A stretch of DNA of 9,317 nucleotides from Thermoplasmata archaeon (GTDB lineage: Archaea; Thermoplasmatota; Thermoplasmata; Lutacidiplasmatales; UBA184). Location: NCBI GenBank assembly GCA_030040755.1, contig JASHTC010000163.1, forward strand, positions 1-9,317, given 5' to 3'. Positions 6,113-9,317 of the stretch are shown piece by piece (position 1 is the first letter of the stretch; each line of letters starts with the position of its first letter). Position numbers and translations under genes: made by a program. Below the pieces are notes generated by a model. It worked only from the letters and a program-made list of their open reading frames with translations, made no database searches and was not told the origin of the DNA.

Positions 6113-6425
6113 CTTGGCGCTCCGCTCGCCGAGAATGCTGACGGCCGGCGACGTTCCGGGCCGGTCCGACCGTCGCCGCCCCGGTCGTTGGGGTGCGTCC
6201 GTCCGCTCCATCGCTCGACCCGCGACGCCCCGCGCCGGGAGGCGGAGACTCCCGTTCGGGTCTCCCGGGGGCTCGTGGTCGCGCTCGCCGGCTCGGGCGT
6301 CGTACCGTCGGGCGACGAGACGGCGGGGAGGGAGTCCGCGGCCGGGGGCAGCTCCCGCGGGGGGCGGAGGGCCAAGTCGGGCTCGTTCCCTCCATCTTCG
6401 AGGGGAGGACCGAGAGAAACCGCCC
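6113..6425. other. Long GC-rich intergenic stretch, no gene recognised
   Basis: About 310 bp lie between the two divergent promoters. Several overlapping open frames cross it on both strands, but their translations are Pro/Arg/Ser/Gly-rich with no recognisable motif, as expected from GC-rich DNA with few stop codons. Two hairpins stand out. CGGCGACG at 6146-6153 pairs perfectly with 6171-6178 around a 17-nt loop. GGAGACTC at 6244-6251 pairs with 6258-6265 (one G-T pair) around a 6-nt loop. I looked for tRNA arms, the SRP RNA tip and RNase P core motifs on both strands and found none. It may hold an unrecognised structured RNA or be a plain upstream region. Confidence 0.5.
6244..6265. repeat. 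Hairpin with 8-bp stem in the divergent intergenic region
   Basis: GGAGACTC (6244-6251) and GGGTCTCC (6258-6265) form an 8-bp stem with one G-T pair in the plus-strand RNA sense, closing the loop CCGTTC. It is not near a T-run or a gene end, so I do not call it a terminator. Confidence 0.5.
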
Positions 6426-6430
6426 CCAAG

Positions 6431-6438
6431 CTTAATTA
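6431..6438 (+). promoter_or_regulatory. Candidate TATA box for the L44e-S27e-aIF2-alpha-nop10 operon
   Basis: CTTAATTA stands out in GC-rich surroundings and is preceded by a purine-containing stretch (CCAAG) where a BRE would be. Its centre is about 28 nt from the L44e ATG at 6463, so transcription would start at or just before the start codon. This predicts a leaderless or near-leaderless mRNA, in keeping with the lack of a Shine-Dalgarno sequence before L44e. Confidence 0.65.
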
Positions 6439-6462
6439 CTGGACCGACCTCGGCGCGGCCCG

Positions 6463-6747
6463 ATGCACTACCCGAAGGTCGTCTCGACGTATTGTCCGAA
6501 GTGCAAGGTCCACACGGAGCACGAAGTCGAGAAGGACAAGAAGCGACCGGCCTCCGAGCTGGCCTGGGGGCAACGCCGATTCCGGCGGGCCACCCGGGGG
6601 TACGGAGGGTTTCCGCGTCCGAAACCCGAGGGCCGCGCGAAGGCGGTGCGGCGGGTCAATCTGAGGTTCCGGTGCAAGAAGTGCAAGTACATCGTCAAGC
6701 CCGCCAGCTGGCGGGCGAGCCAGCTCGAGCTCGTGGAGCACCACTAG
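6463..6747 (+). CDS. rpl44e: Ribosomal protein L44e (eL42)
   Basis: L44e is a zinc-binding protein of the large subunit near the tRNA exit site, found in archaea and eukaryotes only. The 94-aa product starts MHYPKVVSTYCPKC, with zinc ligands C11 and C14, and has the second pair C71 and C74 (FRCKKCKY). Between them is the conserved basic segment with GQRRFRRATRGYGGFPRP at 36-53. Length and motif spacing are normal for the family. ATG at 6463 is the first codon after the probable promoter and matches the family N-terminus. It is followed directly by S27e; the L44e stop codon TAG at 6745-6747 forms the start of the S27e Shine-Dalgarno sequence, which suggests coupled translation. Confidence 0.95.
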   Translation: MHYPKVVSTYCPKCKVHTEHEVEKDKKRPASELAWGQRRFRRATRGYGGFPRPKPEGRAKAVRRVNLRFRCKKCKYIVKPASWRASQLELVEHH

Positions 6748-6752
6748 GAGGG
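6746..6752 (+). promoter_or_regulatory. Strong Shine-Dalgarno sequence pointing to an ACG codon for S27e
   Basis: AGGAGGG overlaps the L44e TAG stop. Five bases (TTCCC) then separate it from ACG at 6758-6760, exactly where a start codon is expected. No ATG, GTG or TTG occurs in the S27e frame between the stop at 6662-6664 and GTG at 6785. Confidence 0.75.
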
Positions 6753-6757
6753 TTCCC

Positions 6758-6934
6758 ACGCGCGCTCCGTCCCCGTTCTGGATCGTGAAGTGCCCGGACT
6801 GCTCGACCGAGCAGACCGTCTTCAGCCGACCCGCGACCACCGTCAACTGCACGGTGTGCGGAGCGACCCTAGCGACCCCGACCGGCGGGCAGGCTAAGCT
6901 GCGGGGCGAGTTCGTGCGCTCCGCGTCCGGCTAG
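6758..6934 (+). CDS. rps27e: Ribosomal protein S27e, apparently starting at ACG
   Basis: S27e is a small zinc-finger protein of the 30S subunit. From ACG the product would be 58 aa, close to the usual archaeal size of about 60. It carries FWIVKCPDC at 7-15, TVFS at 20-23, the second zinc pair C31-C34 (NCTVCGATL) and the conserved ATPTGGQAKLRGE at 39-51. Zinc ligands are C12, C15, C31 and C34. The start is the problem: the only canonical start in the open frame is GTG at 6785, which gives 49 aa, removes the conserved residues before VKCPDC and lies 32 nt from the Shine-Dalgarno sequence. ACG at 6758 has ideal spacing (5 nt) and gives a normal N-terminus. Either ACG is used, or an ATG has been changed to ACG by mutation or sequencing error. 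It sits between L44e and aIF2-alpha, the common archaeal order. Confidence 0.88.
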   Translation, partial: TRAPSPFWIVKCPDCSTEQTVFSRPATTVNCTVCGATLATPTGGQAKLRGEFVRSASG

Positions 6935-6951
6935 GGGGGCCGCGGTCCCCC
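6934..6951. repeat. G-run/C-run inverted repeat between S27e stop and aIF2-alpha start
   Basis: Six G (6934-6939) and T plus five C (6946-6951) can pair around the loop CCGCGG. The structure begins at the last base of the S27e TAG and ends at the base before the aIF2-alpha ATG. It may tune reinitiation between the two genes; it may also be chance in GC-rich DNA. Confidence 0.45.
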
Positions 6952-7728
6952 ATGCCGCTGCGACCGGAGTACCCGGAAGAGGGCGAGCTGGTCATCGGCA
7001 CCGTCACCTCCATCCGAAATTTCGGGGCGTTCGTCACGCTGGACGAGTACAACGGCCGGGAGGCGTTCATCCACCTCTCCGAGGTCGCCACCGGGTGGGT
7101 CAAGTACATCCGGGACCACATCCGCGAGGGCCAGAAGATCGTCGCCCGGGTGCTGCGCATCGACCCGGCCAAGAATCAGATCGACCTCTCCCTCAAACGG
7201 ATCGACGACCACCAGCGCCGGGAGAAGACTCAGGCGTGGAAGAACGAGATCCGGGCGATGCGGCTCATCGAGCAGGTCGCGGCGACGCTCAAGCTGAAGC
7301 CGGACGAGGCCGTCGACCAGTTCGGGCCGGGGCTCGTCGAGAAGTACGGTTCGCTCTTCCAGTCGTTCGAGGTCGCCTCGGCGGACCCGAAGCGGTTCCA
7401 GAAGGAGAACGAGAAGGCCCCGTGGACGACCGCGTTCCTCAAGGTCGCCGCCGAGAACATCGTCCCCCCGCACGTCACCATCCTGGGTACGCTCGAAGTC
7501 ACCGACCCGAGCCCGGACGGCGTCGACCACGTCCGGGCCGCGCTGCTCGCCGCGGAGAAGGTCGACCCGGAGGCGGTCGAGGTCCAGTACGTCGGGGCCC
7601 CCCGGTACCGGATCCGGGTGGCGGCGAGCCAGTACAAGGCCGCCGAGGAGACGTTGAAGAAGGCGACCGACGCCGCCGTCAAGTCGATCCAGGGCGCGGG
7701 CGGAGAGGGTTCCTTCACCCGCGCATGA
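6952..7728 (+). CDS. eif2a: Translation initiation factor 2 subunit alpha (aIF2-alpha)
   Basis: This is the alpha subunit of the heterotrimeric factor that delivers methionyl initiator tRNA to the small subunit. The 258-aa product has an N-terminal S1-type OB fold at about 11-86 (GTVTSIRNFGAFVTLDEYNG at 16-35, FIHLSEV at 39-45), a helical middle domain at about 87-172, and a C-terminal alpha/beta domain at about 173-245 that contacts the gamma subunit. Length is normal for archaea (about 260-270). The start is ATG at 6952, the first in-frame start after the S27e stop and in line with the family N-terminus. Upstream is no clear Shine-Dalgarno but a G6/C5 inverted repeat (6934-6951) touching the ATG. 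The stop overlaps the nop10 start (ATGA). Confidence 0.96.
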   Translation: MPLRPEYPEEGELVIGTVTSIRNFGAFVTLDEYNGREAFIHLSEVATGWVKYIRDHIREGQKIVARVLRIDPAKNQIDLSLKRIDDHQRREKTQAWKNEIRAMRLIEQVAATLKLKPDEAVDQFGPGLVEKYGSLFQSFEVASADPKRFQKENEKAPWTTAFLKVAAENIVPPHVTILGTLEVTDPSPDGVDHVRAALLAAEKVDPEAVEVQYVGAPRYRIRVAASQYKAAEETLKKATDAAVKSIQGAGGEGSFTRA

Positions 7729-7907
7729 CCGAGTCGATCCTGCGGGTCTGCCGCGCCTGCGCCCGGTACACCTTCAAGGCGGAGTGCCCGGATTGCCATG
7801 GTCCGACCCGGACCCCCCACCCGGCGCGCTTCGACCCGGGGGACCGGTACGGGAAGTACCGCCGCATGTTACGGGCTACGGCACCCCCCGGGGCGGGAGC
7901 GGAGTGA
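7725..7907 (+). CDS. nop10: Ribosome biogenesis protein Nop10 (box H/ACA RNP)
   Basis: Nop10 binds the Cbf5 pseudouridine synthase and guide RNA in the box H/ACA RNP that makes pseudouridines in rRNA. The 60-aa product has the zinc ribbon C9-x2-C12 and C21-x2-C24 and the conserved HPARFDPGDRYGKYRR at 32-47, followed by a short Ala/Pro/Gly-rich tail. Size is typical. The start ATG at 7725 overlaps the aIF2-alpha TGA by 4 nt (ATGA), and adjacency of these two genes is widespread in archaea, which supports both the start and the call. Confidence 0.95.
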   Translation: MTESILRVCRACARYTFKAECPDCHGPTRTPHPARFDPGDRYGKYRRMLRATAPPGAGAE

Positions 7908-7926
7908 GACGTTCGTGGCCGCGACC

Positions 7927-8439
7927 ATGCACCGCATCAAGGTCATCAACGACGTGAGCGACCTCGTCCCGATCCTCAGGGCCGTGGACTCGCCGCTCAA
8001 GCTCAAGCTCGTGACCCGGCTGGGCGAGAGCTGGCTGACGATCGAGGACGTGCGCCAGGAGTACGGCGCGGAGGGCGTGAAGACGCTCGCCTTCTTCGAG
8101 AAGCTCCGCCTCATCGATACGCGGTGGGTCGCCCGCGAGGGGCGGAAGCAGCCGGACAAGAGCTACCACTTCTACTACTCCACGATCAACATCAACACGA
8201 CCAGCCCGCTCGCCGAGATTTCCGAGGTGCTGGCGATCGCGATGATGAGTCCCAAGGAGTATGCGAAGCTCGAGGAGAAGATCTTCGCCGCGGTCGGCCC
8301 GGAGGGCCGGTTCTTCTCCGACACCGCCGAGGAGCTCGGGATGAGCCCCACGCGGCTGAAGGGGCTCGTCAAGCGCTCGGACAAGCTGGAGTACCGTGGT
8401 CACCGGATCGAGCGGTTCCAGGCGGAGCCCGCGGAGTAA
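7927..8439 (+). CDS. Double helix-turn-helix (ArsR-like) transcriptional regulator, function unknown
   Basis: The 170-aa product looks like an archaeal winged-helix protein, but I cannot assign a regulon. Residues about 12-90 form the first winged helix: helices around VPILRAVDSPLKLKLVTRLG, a recognition-helix region near VKTLAFFEKLRLI at 51-63, and a beta wing with YHFYYSTININ at 80-90. Residues about 95-122 form a linker helix. Residues 127-160 (FFSDTAEELGMSPTRLKGLV) look like a second, short helix-turn-helix. There is no cysteine cluster, no membrane segment and no ligand domain. ATG at 7927 is chosen because MHRIKVINDV begins the folded part. GTG at 7915, four codons earlier, has the better-placed GGAGTGA (7 nt upstream, over the nop10 stop) and may be the real start. 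It lies 19 nt after nop10 and overlaps trm56, so it appears co-transcribed with translation genes. Confidence 0.8.
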   Translation: MHRIKVINDVSDLVPILRAVDSPLKLKLVTRLGESWLTIEDVRQEYGAEGVKTLAFFEKLRLIDTRWVAREGRKQPDKSYHFYYSTININTTSPLAEISEVLAIAMMSPKEYAKLEEKIFAAVGPEGRFFSDTAEELGMSPTRLKGLVKRSDKLEYRGHRIERFQAEPAE

Positions 8440-8965
8440 ACGGACCGCCGTCTCGGTCCTCCGGGTCGGCCACCGTCCCGGCCGGGACCCCCGGTTGACG
8501 ACCCATCTGGCGCTCGCGGCCCGAGCGCTCGGCGCCGAGCGGATGCTCTTGCACCCCCCCGACCCCGCGCTCGCGGCCCGGGTCGCGGCGGTCGGGGACG
8601 GATGGGGCGGCCGCTTCGAGGTCGTCGGCACTCCGGACTGGCGTCGTGCGGTCCGCGCGTTCGACGGGCCGGTCGTGCACCTGACGATGTATGGGCTTCC
8701 CCTGGCGGCGGTACGCCCGAGGCTCGCCCGGGCCGCCCGGATCCTCGTCGTGGTCGGGGGGGCCAAAGTCCCCGCCGACCTCTACCGGCTGGCCAACTAC
8801 AACGTCGCCGTCGGCCACCAGCCCCACAGCGAGGTGGCGGCGCTCGCCGTGTTCCTCACCCAGCTCCTGGGGATTCCCGGGCCCGCCCCCTGGCCGGGAG
8901 CAAAGCGGGCGATCGTCCCGCGGGCCCGAGGGAAGCGAGTCATCCCGGGGAGGGGGAAGAAGTGA
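8396..8965 (+). CDS. trm56: tRNA (cytidine(56)-2'-O)-methyltransferase
   Basis: Trm56 is an archaea-specific SPOUT methyltransferase that methylates the ribose of C56 in the T-loop of tRNAs using S-adenosylmethionine. The 189-aa product shows the N-terminal hallmark VLRVGHRPGRDPRLTTH at 21-37, VHLTMYGL at 94-101, the knot motifs VVVGGAKVP at 118-126 and NYNVAVGHQPHSEVAALAV at 134-152, and a basic C-terminus. Conservation begins at about residue 19, but the only ATG/GTG/TTG upstream of it within the immediate frame is GTG at 8396, which has GGAG 4 nt upstream. That start overlaps the regulator gene by 44 nt and adds about 17 unconserved residues. TTG further inside would delete the hallmark. 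The stop overlaps the mevalonate kinase start (GTGA). Confidence 0.92.
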   Translation: MVTGSSGSRRSPRSKRTAVSVLRVGHRPGRDPRLTTHLALAARALGAERMLLHPPDPALAARVAAVGDGWGGRFEVVGTPDWRRAVRAFDGPVVHLTMYGLPLAAVRPRLARAARILVVVGGAKVPADLYRLANYNVAVGHQPHSEVAALAVFLTQLLGIPGPAPWPGAKRAIVPRARGKRVIPGRGKK

Positions 8966-9317
8966 CCGAGGTACTGGAGCCGGTCCCCGCAGGGCACCTT
9001 CCGCTCTCCGCGCAGGCCCCCGGGAAGTGCATCGTCTTCGGCGAGCACGCCGTCGTGCACGGAGGTCCGGAGCTCCTCTTCGCGATCGACCTGTCGACCC
9101 AGGTCGTGGTGCGGCCCGCCCCCCGGTGGGCCCTGAACGGCGACCCGGGCGCCGCGGACCGACATCCGTACTTCCGCTCGGTGATCCAGAGTCCATGGGC
9201 CGGCGCGCAGCCCGCCGACGTGCGGACGGTCTCTCGGATCCCGCGCGGGGCCGGCCTCGGGTCGTCCGCGGCGCTATCGGCCGCGCTCACGTGCGCCCTC
9301 TCCTCGACGACGGGCGG
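8962..9317 (+). CDS. mvk: Mevalonate kinase, 3' end outside the window
   Basis: This GHMP-family kinase phosphorylates mevalonate on the way to isopentenyl diphosphate and archaeal membrane lipids. The visible 118 residues contain the mevalonate-kinase N-terminal signature APGKCIVFGEHAVVHG at 19-34 and the GHMP ATP-binding motif IPRGAGLGSSAALSAAL at 93-109. GEHAVVxG favours mevalonate kinase over phosphomevalonate kinase or homoserine kinase, although the related Thermoplasma mevalonate 3-kinase cannot be fully excluded without the rest. The start is GTG at 8962, overlapping the trm56 TGA by 4 nt, with a G/A-rich Shine-Dalgarno stretch (GGGGAGGGGG) just upstream. The frame is open to the right edge. 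The segment between the two motifs is about 58 residues, compact for the family. Confidence 0.9.
   Translation, partial: MTEVLEPVPAGHLPLSAQAPGKCIVFGEHAVVHGGPELLFAIDLSTQVVVRPAPRWALNGDPGAADRHPYFRSVIQSPWAGAQPADVRTVSRIPRGAGLGSSAALSAALTCALSSTTG

Noticed and set aside
6240..6275. TTCGGGT-containing hairpin resembling a tRNA T-arm
   Set aside because: No matching acceptor stem, D-arm or anticodon arm at the right distances on either strand.
6103..6429. A 108-codon minus-strand frame in the divergent gap
   Set aside because: Pro/Ser/Arg-rich, low complexity, would need a TTG start without a Shine-Dalgarno sequence, and overlaps other equally open frames.
5471..6664. A 397-codon plus-strand open frame across L1, the intergenic gap and L44e
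   Set aside because: It is antisense to L1 and out of frame with L44e, Ser/Arg-rich, with no recognisable motif.
8962..9317. Alternative identity as phosphomevalonate or homoserine kinase
   Set aside because: The GEHAVVHG signature and GAGLGSSAA fit mevalonate kinase better, though the truncated sequence leaves some doubt about mevalonate 3-kinase.
1..9317. Mobile element, CRISPR array, toxin-antitoxin or defence system
   Set aside because: No transposase, integrase, direct-repeat array or terminal repeats seen; every recognisable gene is housekeeping.

Overview
The window is a GC-rich (roughly 70% by eye) stretch of archaeal chromosome made almost entirely of information-processing genes. 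Every confident gene is archaeal in type: DRG-family GTPase, fibrillarin and Nop5, ribosomal proteins L1/P0/P1, L44e and S27e, aIF2-alpha, Nop10, Trm56 and mevalonate kinase. The TATA-like boxes, a probable leaderless L44e transcript and the high GC content would fit a GC-rich lineage of the Thermoplasmatota or another euryarchaeal group. That placement is an inference; I cannot run a phylogeny.

Layout. (1) Positions 1-1070 (+): 3' part of a DRG/Rbg GTPase running in from the left edge. It converges on, and overlaps by 44 bp, the end of the next cluster. (2) Positions 1027-6057, all on the minus strand and transcribed right to left: L1, P0 (L10), P1 (L12), then purF, then nop5 and fibrillarin. 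The three ribosomal stalk genes form one tight unit with its own TATA-like box near 6103-6111. purF has its own candidate promoter and a striking 15-bp inverted repeat directly in front of its start codon. nop5 follows purF by 3 nt and fibrillarin overlaps nop5 by 4 nt. (3) Positions 6058-6462: a divergent intergenic region of about 400 bp with a promoter at each end and about 300 bp of unexplained GC-rich, hairpin-prone sequence between them. (4) Positions 6463-9317 (+): L44e, S27e, aIF2-alpha, nop10, a double helix-turn-helix regulator, trm56 and the start of mevalonate kinase, mostly touching or overlapping.

Together the genes serve ribosome assembly and translation: stalk and zinc-finger ribosomal proteins, the initiator-tRNA carrier subunit, the box C/D (Nop5-fibrillarin) and box H/ACA (Nop10) modification machines, and tRNA 2'-O-methylation. 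Purine synthesis (PurF) and the mevalonate pathway for archaeal lipids are attached at the edges. I see no mobile element, CRISPR array, phage gene or defence system.

The points most worth a second look are departures inside conserved genes: an S27e gene with no usable ATG/GTG/TTG but an ACG at the ideal distance from a perfect Shine-Dalgarno sequence; a P0 protein lacking the acidic tail; a Nop5 lacking the usual ALFR-type segment; and the purF inverted repeat.
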